A DNA stretch of 21,549 bases from Parachlorella kessleri (taxonomy: Eukaryota > Chlorophyta > Trebouxiophyceae > Chlorellales > Chlorellaceae): the NCBI GenBank assembly GCA_001598975.1, contig BBXU01001891.1, positions 1 to 21,549 of the forward strand. Direction: 5' to 3'. The notes under the pieces were generated by a model. The model was not told the DNA's origin, did not search any database, and was given only the letters and a program-made list of their open reading frames with translations. Positions 10,701 through 20,100 of this stretch are shown here, piece after piece. Position 1 is the first letter of the stretch, and the number at the start of each line of letters is the position of its first letter. The position numbers and the translations under genes are program-made.

Positions 10701-13429
10701 AGCTCCATGTAACATATCCGACCTCTTGTGGACTCTGCTCTGCTCTTATCCAGCTGCTGTTGCACCAGCAGAACTCCACTCGGACACTTCATGACCGGCC
10801 AGGCTGCAAGGTATAGGTTATGGCGTATGAGAGTGCCGCCCGCCCACACCTGTAGATCTGCTCTGCCCTGTCGAACTGCCGCTGCGCCAGCAACAGCCGT
10901 CCCCTAGCCTCCAGCAGCCCTAGAGGGTCCTTGATTTGGCGCTTGCCCTCCGCGGCATCCAGGATTGCAAGCGACTCGGCGAACAGGCCGTTGGGGGCTG
11001 CAGCAGATAGACAGCAGTGGCAGTCAGGCCACGCCGGCAGCTTGGCGCACGGCTAGCTAGGACACGGGGGGAGTGGGGAGGGCAGGAGACGCCGGCACTC
11101 CGATCCCTCCTGCCACCCACGTCCAGTCACACATCCACAGAGTCCAGAGCGAACATGAGAGTAGCACAAGTCGCACAACCGGCGCAGTACCAGGTAGCAG
11201 GAGCACCGGCAGTACCAGGTAGCAGTAGGGCCGCAGTACCAGCCCTGCCCACCTTCCTCCAGGATGCGCGCCTTGTACAGCAGCAGCTCGCTGTGCTCGT
11301 AGGCCTCACTAGCGGGCACGTCCTCGTCCATCGTCCCTGCAGGCACACAACGCACCGCCGCAAGAGATGAAGCCAGCCAGCAGCTCATACCTGAGCTGCT
11401 AGCACCAAGCGGTGATCAAATCTGAGCGGCTAGCACCAAGCGGTGAAGAGAGCATGCTCCAAGGTCTGCTGGTGGCAGAGGGACCTTCCGGGCCTGCAGG
11501 TCGCCCTGACGCACGGCCAAGCTTATTGCAATTCATAGCTGCAGTCCGTGTCATCTAAACATCAGATAATCTGCATACCTTGGTGTACCAACCCCCCACG
11601 CCCTGCTTATGCCGTCCGCAATAATATGCCACTTATCTAGTCCTCGATTCTACCACCACCCGGCCATGCTGCTACAAATCCCCCACATATGGAGCGACCA
11701 GGTACTTCAAGACACAAGCACAAACACACGCACACCCCCACATGTATACGCATGGACACATATATAAAACATAACATATCACACGCGCCTATGACACACC
11801 TATGTATGCGTCCAGGACCCGCGCCGCCACCTCATGGTGTCCAGCCAAGTGGTGAGCCAGGGCCAGCGCCACCCAGTTCTGCTTGTTGGCAGGCTTGAGG
11901 TCCAGCAGCTGTTGCCGAGACTCCAGGAATCCAGGAAGATCCCGCATCTGGATCTGCAGCAGCGCCAGGTCCCGCAGCACCTGCAACAGCCATAGCAGTG
12001 GGACACTCGCTCCCTCCTGGTGGTATACTGCCGATTACACCAGAACACCATGAGTTAGCACCTGCATAAGTGACCACCAAAGTGCTGCTTGAGCTGTGGC
12101 TCTTGATAACCAAGAAGCACCTTGTAACGATCCCTCCTTGACATCATCTGCACAACAGTTCTCCACATCCTTTGGTCTCCTCCCATGCAACTGTCACACC
12201 TCTATCCACCCCACCCAAGCTCGCCGCTTCACCCTAAGCAGCCGGGGCCTCTGACAGTCCTTGGTCCCAGCTGAACAATCCCACGAGTATGACCACATCA
12301 AACTCTTCTTGCCATGTCCTGCCTCCACACCTGCTGGTTGTCCTTGTCCATGCGCAGCGCGTTTTTGTAGCACTTGATGGCCTCGTCGTACTCACGGTCA
12401 GACCGGTACAGCAGCCTGCGAGACAGACACACGGAATACACGGAGGACTAACAGAGGAGCCCTGCATACACAACAGTCCCAAACCCCAAGGCACAATGGT
12501 CCTTTCCTACATCCCTTGCCACATCATCAGCGCACACATCCTGGAGAGTGGGCGTGGCACTGGCACGCTGTGCCTGCCGTGCGCGAGCTCCCTGCTGCCT
12601 GCCAGGACATCAGGATCCCTGGTCTGACCGCCCGCCACTTCAACGCACCGGCTTGGCTGCTGCCGTACTGCACGGAAACGCAGAGCCTGTCTCCAAAAGG
12701 GGCCCTGCAGGCCAAGTGTACACTCGGTGCCTGCTCACCCATAGACGTGCCAACACACGTGGGACTTGATGTCGTTTTTGACCCCCCTCTTCACAAGCTC
12801 ATAGGCCTCCTCCTTCTTCTCCATGCAATTCAGCAGCAGGCCCTTCATGGCCAGCGTCTCCCCGTGCTCTGGGAACTTCTTGAGGATGCTGTCTGCTGCC
12901 TTGAGGCCCTTCTTATATGTCTTGCCCTGCACCCCAAGCAGGCGATGAAGATTCCCCAGTCATCTGTAGGGGTCCCCTGGGTCCTCCGCCTGTGCAGGCA
13001 GCAATTCCCGCCTGCCCTGTCCTTGCGAGTTGGGTTGGTCAGGGGACCAGCACATCCTTGCTGCAATTTTTTTTCCAAGCTTGACCTGCAGCCTTCACTG
13101 TGGGGTTTCCATAGTCAAGCAGTGGATCGCAACGTGGGCACACCCGACACGCTAAGTGGGGCACACAGCCACATGCCGCGACACACCATGCACCTCTGGT
13201 GCTCGCCTCACTATTAACCAGGCAAGTCAAAACAGTAAAACCAGACGACCGCCGGCTCGGGTCAAGAACAGATGCAACGGCGCATGTCACAGCCAACCCC
13301 GGCGCAGAGCCGTAACCATCAAGCCTGGGCAGTCCGCAGCCTATATGCCTTTACCTCATAGTGCTTGACTAGCTGCCGGAAGAGGGTCGCCTCTTTCGAT
13401 GGCAATGTGCGGTTGTCTTTAGACGCCAT
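4791..13429 (-). CDS. NAA15: NAA15, auxiliary (TPR) subunit of the NatA N-terminal acetyltransferase, 17 exons
   Basis: Exons on the minus strand, in order: 13355-13429, 12739-12926, 12331-12415, 11800-11980, 11253-11336, 10850-10997, 9874-10531, 9242-9406, 8588-8662, 8139-8198, 7702-7791, 7383-7451, 6916-7028, 6123-6254, 5751-5877, 5237-5603, 4791-5020. They total 2847 nt with every phase matching, and encode 948 residues (human NAA15 has 866). The start ATG has a good context (GCGAAATGGC). Diagnostic stretches are [14 protein letters not shown] and SHVCWHVYG (exon 2), [12 protein letters not shown] (exon 3), [14 protein letters not shown] (exon 4), LYLAQHHD (exon 7), the MEDKLYAHP block (exon 12) and DPDG...TPDPLGEA...THLLAFE (exons 15-16). 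NAA15 is a superhelix of TPR repeats that wraps the catalytic subunit NAA10 and docks NatA at the ribosome exit tunnel for co-translational acetylation. Odd points are a Gln/Ala-rich insertion in exon 7 and a GC donor after exon 9. No NAA10 gene is nearby. Confidence 0.96.
6123..6254 (-). CDS. NAA15: NAA15 exon 14: charged Lys/Arg/Glu/Ala-rich linker
   Basis: This exon encodes residues 665-707: basic and acidic residues ([15 protein letters not shown]), then an Ala/Glu run, then [11 protein letters not shown]. It corresponds to the charged, Lys-rich segment of animal and plant NAA15 between the TPR arm and the C-terminal part, which is predicted to form a long helix and holds a nuclear-localisation-like sequence in human NAA15. 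The last codon is split: AA is followed by a GTGAGC donor. Read without splicing it would stop two bases later (TGA at 6119-6121), a false end that an automatic ORF call would take. Confidence 0.88.
6255..6915 (-). other. Longest NAA15 intron (661 bp), no gene seen
   Basis: This intron lies between exons 13 and 14. It is C/T-rich on the plus strand, with a TCCTCC run around 6790-6815. An open plus-strand frame crosses it (6542-7153), but that frame also covers NAA15 exon 13 in antisense and has Pro/Ser/Arg-rich composition without a recognisable domain. Other introns above 300 bp in this gene (for example 8663-9241, 9407-9873, 12927-13354) likewise hold nothing that I can identify. Confidence 0.6.
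7958..8006. repeat. Short direct repeat in a NAA15 intron
   Basis: Two copies of AAATCACGGAAGTGCAAGT lie about 27 bp apart, each preceded by a CTGTAA-like stretch, and a smaller repeat (GAAGTGACTAC / AAGTGACTAC) follows at once. They lie in the 347-bp intron 7792-8138 between NAA15 exons 10 and 11. This is probably a local tandem duplication. The repeat is visible directly; its function is unknown. Confidence 0.75.
8199..8587 (-). other. GC-AG intron of NAA15 (between exons 9 and 10)
   Basis: The exon ends ATGCAG and the intron begins GCGAGT, with an ordinary GGATGCAG acceptor at the other end. Exons on both sides are in phase 0 and together give [13 protein letters not shown], matching the family's NEMQCMWFQ. 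No GT donor nearby keeps the frame. GC donors are a known minor class and usually follow a strong CAG exon end, as here. The 389-bp intron holds nothing else that I recognise. Confidence 0.85.
9874..10531 (-). CDS. NAA15: NAA15 exon 7: longest exon, TPR segment with Gln/Ala-rich insertions
   Basis: This 658-nt exon encodes residues 254-473. It holds conserved TPR blocks, including [12 protein letters not shown] (the human protein has RRLPLNFLSGEKF here), [14 protein letters not shown] and the [18 protein letters not shown] helix. Two low-complexity insertions interrupt it: an Ala/Pro-rich stretch (about 10390-10460) and an Ala/Ser/Gln/His-rich stretch (about 9985-10120) with short Gln runs just before the LYLAQHHD helix. 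Both fall in inter-helix loops, judging by their position relative to the family, so the TPR fold should be kept. Confidence 0.93.
11182..11243. repeat. Tandem repeat of about 25 bp in a NAA15 intron
   Basis: The core GCAGTACCAGGTAGCAG occurs at 11184-11200 and again at 11209-11225, with a truncated third copy (GCAGTACCAG) at 11233-11242. The period is 24-25 bp. It lies in intron 10998-11252 between NAA15 exons 5 and 6, very close to the exon 5 donor. Confidence 0.8.
11391..11446. repeat. Direct repeat of 25 bp, period 31, in a NAA15 intron
   Basis: CTGAGCTGCTAGCACCAAGC plus GGTGA (11391-11415) recurs at 11422-11446 with a single T-to-G difference. It lies in the 463-bp intron 11337-11799 between NAA15 exons 4 and 5. 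The same intron also holds an alternating purine/pyrimidine CA/TA-rich stretch at about 11713-11790. No gene is visible in it. Confidence 0.85.
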
Positions 13430-14067
13430 TTCGCCTGATTACAGCCACATCAGACAAACCAGGGCAAATTGATCCGATACAAAGGAGCAATGCTTCTGCT
13501 TTCTGCAGAGCAGAGCAGACATAGATTGGACCCTGGTGGCGGGGGAGCGGGCCTTGTATTTCTGACTCCTGTAAACCCCCCAACGCAGCTGGATACCATC
13601 TCGTTCCCAGGACCTGACCAGGGCTTGCTGCCCATGCGCTCCCCCTCCATAAGCACTGGATGGAATTGCAGCCTTTCCTTCATTCTGCAGCAGTGGAGTT
13701 ACTGACCTTTTGGTTCTGAGGCTTCGTCAACATTTCGTTTCTGCCACACTCACAATGGTAGGGCAATGTCTTCAGCGTGGATCGTTACAGTAAAAGTGTT
13801 AGAAAAACCTGGGGTGTAAAGGTGCTGCTGGGGCACCAGCCCGCCCTCACCCTGCACGCATGAAGGTGTCGAAGCGAGCCCCGTACCATAGTTCACATGG
13901 TCGGAGACTCACATTCAGTTCCACTCTGCAGCCCTCCATGCCTAGGATTGTGCCCTATTGGATTTGATTGCTGAGCTTGACCGCCAGCCTGGTCCAGCGT
14001 GGCACGCCACCTCATTCTCAAAGGGTTCACCAGCACCTTTCATACACTCAAGAGCGTAAGGTGCTAC
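13430..14067. promoter_or_regulatory. Divergent intergenic region between NAA15 and the WD40-protein gene
   Basis: About 640 bp separate the NAA15 ATG (minus strand, 13429) from the likely ATG of the plus-strand gene (14068). Both promoters and 5' UTRs must lie here, unless the WD40 gene has a further upstream exon. I see no TATA box or obvious shared motif. The frames within it (for example 13450-13683 minus, 13469-13705 plus) overlap each other and show no recognisable protein. The assignment rests on gene layout, not on motifs. Confidence 0.6.
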
Positions 14068-14137
14068 ATGAGTGGAGACGGACGAGGCGCCGACAGTGCG
14101 CCAGATGACATGCCCGACAACCAGGAGGAGGACGCAG
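14068..14137 (+). CDS. Proposed first exon of the WD40-protein gene, ending at a GC donor
   Basis: From ATG 14068 the frame reads MSGDGRGADSAPDDMPDNQ and then EEDAG, acidic like the following exons. The exon ends GACGCAG|GCAAGC, a typical GC-AG donor, in phase 1. Both possible next acceptors (AG at 14295-14296 and at 14331-14332) take up that phase. Without splicing the frame stops 21 bases later. The alternative start is ATG 14197, in the same frame as exon 2, giving an uncharged N-terminus of about 45 residues; I think this less likely. Acidic content and phase are the only support. Confidence 0.55.
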
Positions 14138-17100
14138 GCAAGCATTTTGTATTTTGAGCCAGAACGCAATAGCTCAGCCTCAATGAAGATGACAATATGC
14201 GGATGGCAAGTGCATGCAATGTCCATGGGTCGCCACAACTCCCTTGCCTTGAGAAGCACTCCTTGCACGAGAGTACTTTGACACTTCCAACTGCAGCCTT
14301 AAACTTTGGTCATGTCAAAGCTGCATCTGTAGGCGCTGGCGAGGGAGCAGGGGCCCCCCAGGGAGCAGCAGCACATCCCCCACCTGCTCCTGGGGATGCC
14401 TTGGCCGATCCGGCAGCCGAGGAAGGCGAGGAGGATGACTGGGTAGATGCAGAGGAAGATGTGGATGAAGATGACATTGATGAGTGGGATGCGATGGATG
14501 CGGCATTCCTGGAGATGCAGGCCGGCTTAGGTGGGCGTCCTGGTCAGCAAAGCAGAGCCCCTGCCTGATGGGGCTTGCTCGGCACCTCTCTGGACATCAG
14601 TCGGTGGCCTCCTGCAGCTGCCAATCCAAGCACTGCCGCGTCAGCTGTGGGGTTTCGTGTACAACTCGCAAGCATGCTGTCTGCTTCGCTGCAAGGCAAG
14701 CCTGAGTACACATCATGCACCAGCGTGTGCAGAAAGTCGAGCTTCATGGCTAGTAATCTTGTGGCCCTCTTATAACTTTTCAGCTTGCCTTGGTGTGGCC
14801 CTCTGACAAAGTCGCCGCAGGATTGGGAATGCCACTGACTTCGCCAGATGGGCTGCTGGTCTTTGGCGAGCATCCGGGAAGTGCCTGACCATCACCTACC
14901 CACGTACTGAGCAATGTTTGGTGTCATGGCTCTCAGATGATGACGGTGAAGGTGAAGGCGATAGTGATGCTGAGTTAGGGGGCATGATGGCCATGGGTTG
15001 GAATGTTGATGGCGAGGAGGAAGTTGACTCAGAGGAAGAGGACGAGTTTGATGAGGAGCTAAATGACTGGGCAGACTGGATGGAGGCAGAGGCTGACGCC
15101 CTTAGCCAGTCGTCTGAGGAGCCAGGTGCGAGCCCCAGTTGGCTGTTGGTGGGTGATGTTGGTGGGTAGTGTGGATGGGAAGCTGAGGGAGGGCAGACTG
15201 GAGGGAGGATGGAGGGCCGGTGGTCCGTTAGTTAGTCGTCTCATGAGTCATTGATGTGTTGGCTGTCTGAGCTACCAATCAATCTTGGGGGCTTTGCCTG
15301 TTGAAGTGCTGGAGGTATTGGAGGTGGAGGTTGTCGTAGATGCCTTGAGCTACGTATCCCAAGGCCCAGGTGCGATGGGCATGAATCAGGTACACTGACC
15401 AGCAGTGACGAGTGTTTGCGAGGCTGATGCTAGTTTGATGGGTATCAGTCAACTGTTTTCTTTTGCCCATAGGACAGACCAGCTGCTGTTAGCTTGTTAC
15501 TCACTGTGCTCCGCGTTCGCGACACTAGAAGTAGATATACCGCGGCAGGCAAGCCTGCAGCCTGACTCGCCTTGCAATCCCCTAACCACCCCCGCCACAG
15601 CCACCACTGCAGGCATCGAGCAGCAGTCAGCCGCACATCTTGCTGCTGCCACTGCGGGACGTTACTACGAGCCCGAGCGCGTCACGTACCGCATCCCAAC
15701 CGCCCACTACCACTTCCAGTCGGCAGACGCCTTGGCCTTGGCAACAGAGTTTGGCGGCGCCAGGCCTGCTGTGCGTGCTGAGGGTGCTGGAGGCTCACGA
15801 CGGGCCGCTGTCAGCGGCAGGAGCGGCGGAGACTCACTGCTTCTGGCTACTTTCGACCGGCAGGGCGTGGCGGCGTGGCTTGTCCCAGCCTCGGGGTCTC
15901 TGCAGGTGGGTTCTGCCCTCGCAAAATGCACAGCGGAGGTGGTTTTTGACGAAGAGTCAAAGTTTGCAGGTCTTGTGATGGTGGTAGGAAGCAGCCACAT
16001 GCCTGGGCCTGTCCTTGCCCTCGACGTCCTGCCTTGCTTGCCTTCATCCCTCGGCCACTGCTGGCCAGCGCCTTGACCCCGGCTCTGCCTCTTCTCCTCC
16101 TCAGGGGCTCTCGGACGAGCAGCCCAAGGCCGCCCACCGCCTCGGGGGCTTCCAGCACCCCAGCGACATCTTCACCATGACATGCTCGCCTGATGGGCGG
16201 TACATCGTCACAGGTGTGTGCATGCTGCCAGCTTTCAGGGGCTGGTTTGATGAGAAAGCCCCGAAACAACTACCTACGGGGACCTGTGGCAGCCAGACCT
16301 TATCAGGGCTAGGCTTGGGGTTGTTGTTTACTTCGAAGGGTTCCCTCCACTTTTACCTTTTTGGCGAGAACTAGTCGGTCGGGCGCGCATAGAAGAGGCT
16401 TAGTGAATCTCTGTATACATGGAACTAGCGTAGGGCTATGCAGCAGGGTTATCCGTGCCTACAGTCAGGAGCAGGAGCCCTTCTGCAAGCCTTCAGGCTG
16501 GCAATGCTGGCCCACTGGCATCATCATCAAGTACCGGCTATGGCAGCGCAGTAGAGCTGGGGCGCCTGCCATTGCACGGCACCCATGTCAAACTGGCGGC
16601 ACGCCTGGAGGCCTGAAGGCATCTGTAGGGTTACTACTTGATTACTACTAGACTGTCTGGCTTTCCTCTTGCAGGCGGGGAGTCGGGTATTCTGACAGTC
16701 TACACGGTGGACCCAACAGCCCCGCCCCGCCCGGCACAAAGCTCCGTCCCCGGGCAGCTGAACGGAGTGGCCTACTTCTACACACCCATCCTGCCGCCTG
16801 GCGTGCTGCCTGAGCCTCCCCCACAGCCCATGGCACAGCAGGCACAGCAGCAGCAGCAGCAGCAGCAGGCACCAGAGCAGGAGCAGCAGGAGCAGCAGGA
16901 GGCACCGGAGCAGCAGCAACAGCGGCGGCAGCAGCGACGGCGGCTTGCTGATGTGCTGCAGGAGCTCCAGCAGCAGCAGCAGCATGGCCAGGATGTCCAG
17001 CAACAAGCTTTCAAGGTGATTAGCGAGGAGTTGGCTGCTCTTGAGGACCAGATGGAAGCAGCCAGAGGCATCGCCGAAGTTGCCGCCCTTGCAGAGGGCG

Positions 17101-20100
17101 TGGCTGTCATAATGCAGCAAGGTCTCCCGCTTGAACAGCAGCAGCAGCAGCTGCGGCTGCTCATCGCACAGCCGGGTGCCGGTGTTGGCGACCCTGGACC
17201 CTCCACTCGTGCCGCTGTTGCAGCGGGCTGCGGGGGAGGTGCCGTGCAGCCGCTGGCCAATGGCAGCAGTAGCGCACACCCCGCAGCACAGCAGGGACCG
17301 CCTCCTCCGGCACAGCAGGCGCGTCAGGCAGGGCCTGGCCAGCAGGAACAGCAGCAGCAGCAGCAGTCTCATCAGCAGCTTAGTCGTTTTGGCCACGATC
17401 CCGTGCGACAGCAGCAGACCATGCAGTTCTTTGAGGCCCTGCTGACTCAGGGCTTGACCAACCTGACTCAGCAGCCCGCTGGGGAGGGGTCAGAGCAGGT
17501 GCGGTGCTGCGCTGTGCGATGCTGCGCAGTCAAGGCGCGGGTGCCATGCTGGCTTTTTTGCAGGGATGTGAGGGCTTGTGCGCAAAGGCAGTTTTTGTGG
17601 GCAGCATTCCGTGCATGCAGGGTCCGCCGTGGTGCAGCTGGATTTATTTATTTTTTTTGTATTCAAGTATGTTTTTCCTTTTCGTTCTTTTTACAGTTTT
17701 TTCATTTCCAGTTCTTTTTCCAAAAACAAAGTGTGGCATGTATTGCTTGCTTCCGTGGTGGAGTGCCTGGTGTTGTGACTGCTTCAGTGCAGAGCTTCTC
17801 AGCCGGTCCTGTGGTGGCTGTGCCAGGTTGGCTCTGTTGCTGCCACGTCAAAGCTGAGCTTGGTTGCGCACTCCACAGGGCGACAGCGAGAGTGATGATG
17901 CTCCTGGTGAGGACACTGACCCGGAGGAGGTGCAGCTGATCCAGCAAGTCTCCCGCCAGACCATGCGGGGGGCGCAACTCTTCCTGGAGTCGGCCATGGC
18001 AGCGGACGCGCTCAGCGCACGCCAGCGGCAGGCAGCGCGCGCAGCAGGCGTGGTCGACAGTAGGGGGACCGCAGGAGCAGGGCTGGACGTTGCGGCTGGG
18101 GAGGCAGCCAGGGCACCACCTCACACGGGCTGGGCCAGTGTCGATGAAGCCCTGGCTGATTTGTCAGCCACTGCTAGGAACGTAGCGGCAGCCAGCTGCG
18201 CCGGTGTGAATGGTCGCACTGGGGTCGCTGGCCGTTCCAGCCTGGCTGCTGCTGCCGCTCCAGGGGCCTTGGGAACTGCTATGGGTGCTGATAGTGGCGG
18301 TGTTGCCGCTGCCGGCCCCTCAATGTCAGCAGCAGCGCCGGCAGCAGTTAGAGGAGGTGCCTTGGGCTCTACTAGCGGTGGCCCCAAGCAGCGGCAGCAT
18401 GCCGCCGGGCAGCAGGCTGGTGCAGGTCCCTCGGGCGGCTCTGCAGCCGCGCGATCTGCACCAGCCGCGCAGCCCGCTGTTGCAGCGAGTGGCGGCCAGC
18501 AGGCTGGTCCTACAGAGGCACCTGCTGGCGCAGCAAGCGCAGCAGGGGGAGCAGCAGGGCAGCCCGGCAGCGGCAGTGGACAGCCAGTGGAGCCTGGCGG
18601 GGGGCAAACCCCCTCGGCTGGCGGGGCGGCGAGCAGTGGACGAGGAGGGAGGGGGAGGCGGCAGCACAGGGGCGAGGCAGGGCTGCCTGGGCAGCCGGCG
18701 GCCGTTATGATGGCCTGCATGGTGGGGCTGGGACTTCCAGAGCAGCAAGCCGGAGCTGCACAGGTACACACTTGACCAGCATTTGGTAATGGTCCTGGTA
18801 CTGGACTGGTCCTATCCCTGGTCCTGGACTGGTACTGGGTTCTTGTAGTGAAGTACTGGTAATGGTATTGGGACAAATGACAGGTTCTTGCACAGGTTGT
18901 GTGTGCTGCGGTGTTGTCGGGTTGTGGGCGCTGCGCTGGGGGCCTGCATGCAAACCCCTCAAGGGCATGCTGCCAACCTCTGGTACGGATGGCGTAGGTA
19001 GTCGTATGCCGTAGACTCCTTGTGATTTCTCACTCCATACAGTGTAGATGTAATTGTGCCACTGAAGTTTGAGTGAAGAGTAGGGTGCCTCTGCTGAACT
19101 GCTGTGCCACATCTGGGGCCTGGGTGGTGACTAGCATAGCATTGGGCAGAGGTTTCATCATGTTTGAAGTGCAAGGAGTGTCATATTGTTGGCTGGGAGT
19201 TTGTAGACAGTTGTGCAAGCCCAGCCACATCTGTCAACCGCGCTCGCCAACGGGGAGTCCCTTCATGCCATTCAATCCAAGGGCTGTAGACAGTCGTGCA
19301 GACCCAGCCTAACACGCCCAGCCAGCTTGGTCTTTCGTGCAGGCGGCACCGTTTGCAGAGGATGCCATGCTGAACGGCGTCAGGTTTGGGCTGGTAGGCG
19401 GCCGCCAGCGCATCGTCGCGGCGGAGCAGGTGAGATAGCAGTACTGACCAATTACAAGATGTTTTTCCTAGCTGCATCCTGGCGGTGGGCAGTGGAGACT
19501 ATGTAGTGCAGTGCTGTGGGACACCGCATTCCAGACAAACAGGCAGCAACCCAAGCCCCTTCGGGTCATGCCTGTCTTGCAGTCCGGCTTTGTGTATGTC
19601 CTGGAGTGCCCGCCCAGCAGCACCCCCCGAGGGAAGGTCCATCAGCTGCTGCTCTGCTCAGGGCTAGGCGACCCCTCCGAGCACTGGCGCATGCTGCCGG
19701 TGAGACTCATGGCCTTGCCGCCGCTTGTACAATAGTACAGCAGTACAGTGACAATAGCTGGGTGGCACTGGTTGCCTCCCATCCCCCCTTGGCAAGCTGC
19801 CTTGCCTGCTGTGCTGCCGGCCGTGCGCTAGGGGTAGTGGTAGCTCGCGCCTGCCGGTTCCATTAACGGGCAGGCGGCAGCCTGTGGGAAAGCCCACTCC
19901 AGCTGAAGATGCCACTGCCACTTCAATACAACGCAGCGCTGGCGGCATGCTGTGCCTTGAGCAGCCTGTCATACTAGCACCTGAGAATCGGACTGGAGAC
20001 CTCCAAATCTTGGAACTTTGTTGTGCTGGCAGGTCAGCATGTTCCGGGGGGTGAAGCTGTCGGTTGGGGTGGAGGTGCGGCGAGATGGGGGCGGCCAGCG

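Noticed and set aside
11182..11446. Possible CRISPR-like array
   Set aside because: The copies are adjacent or nearly so, are two different repeats, lack unique equal-length spacers, and lie in introns of a eukaryotic gene.
13450..13705. Overlapping plus and minus frames of 77-78 residues upstream of NAA15
   Set aside because: No recognisable product, no conserved motif, and they sit in the divergent promoter region.
15405..16076. 223-residue plus-strand frame taken as a single-exon gene
   Set aside because: Only 15478-15905 is coding in my model. Upstream it is intron, and after the CAG|GTGGG donor the frame runs into the next intron while the true continuation (GLSDEQ...) begins at 16105.
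16527..17396. 289-residue minus-strand open frame, Leu-rich
   Set aside because: It is the antisense of the CAG-rich exon 6 of the WD40-protein gene; Leu and Cys runs come from CTG/TGC repeats. No family resemblance.
18121..18876. 251-residue minus-strand open frame, Pro/Ala-rich
   Set aside because: Antisense shadow of the Ala/Gly-rich exon 7, kept open by high GC content; it shows no domain.
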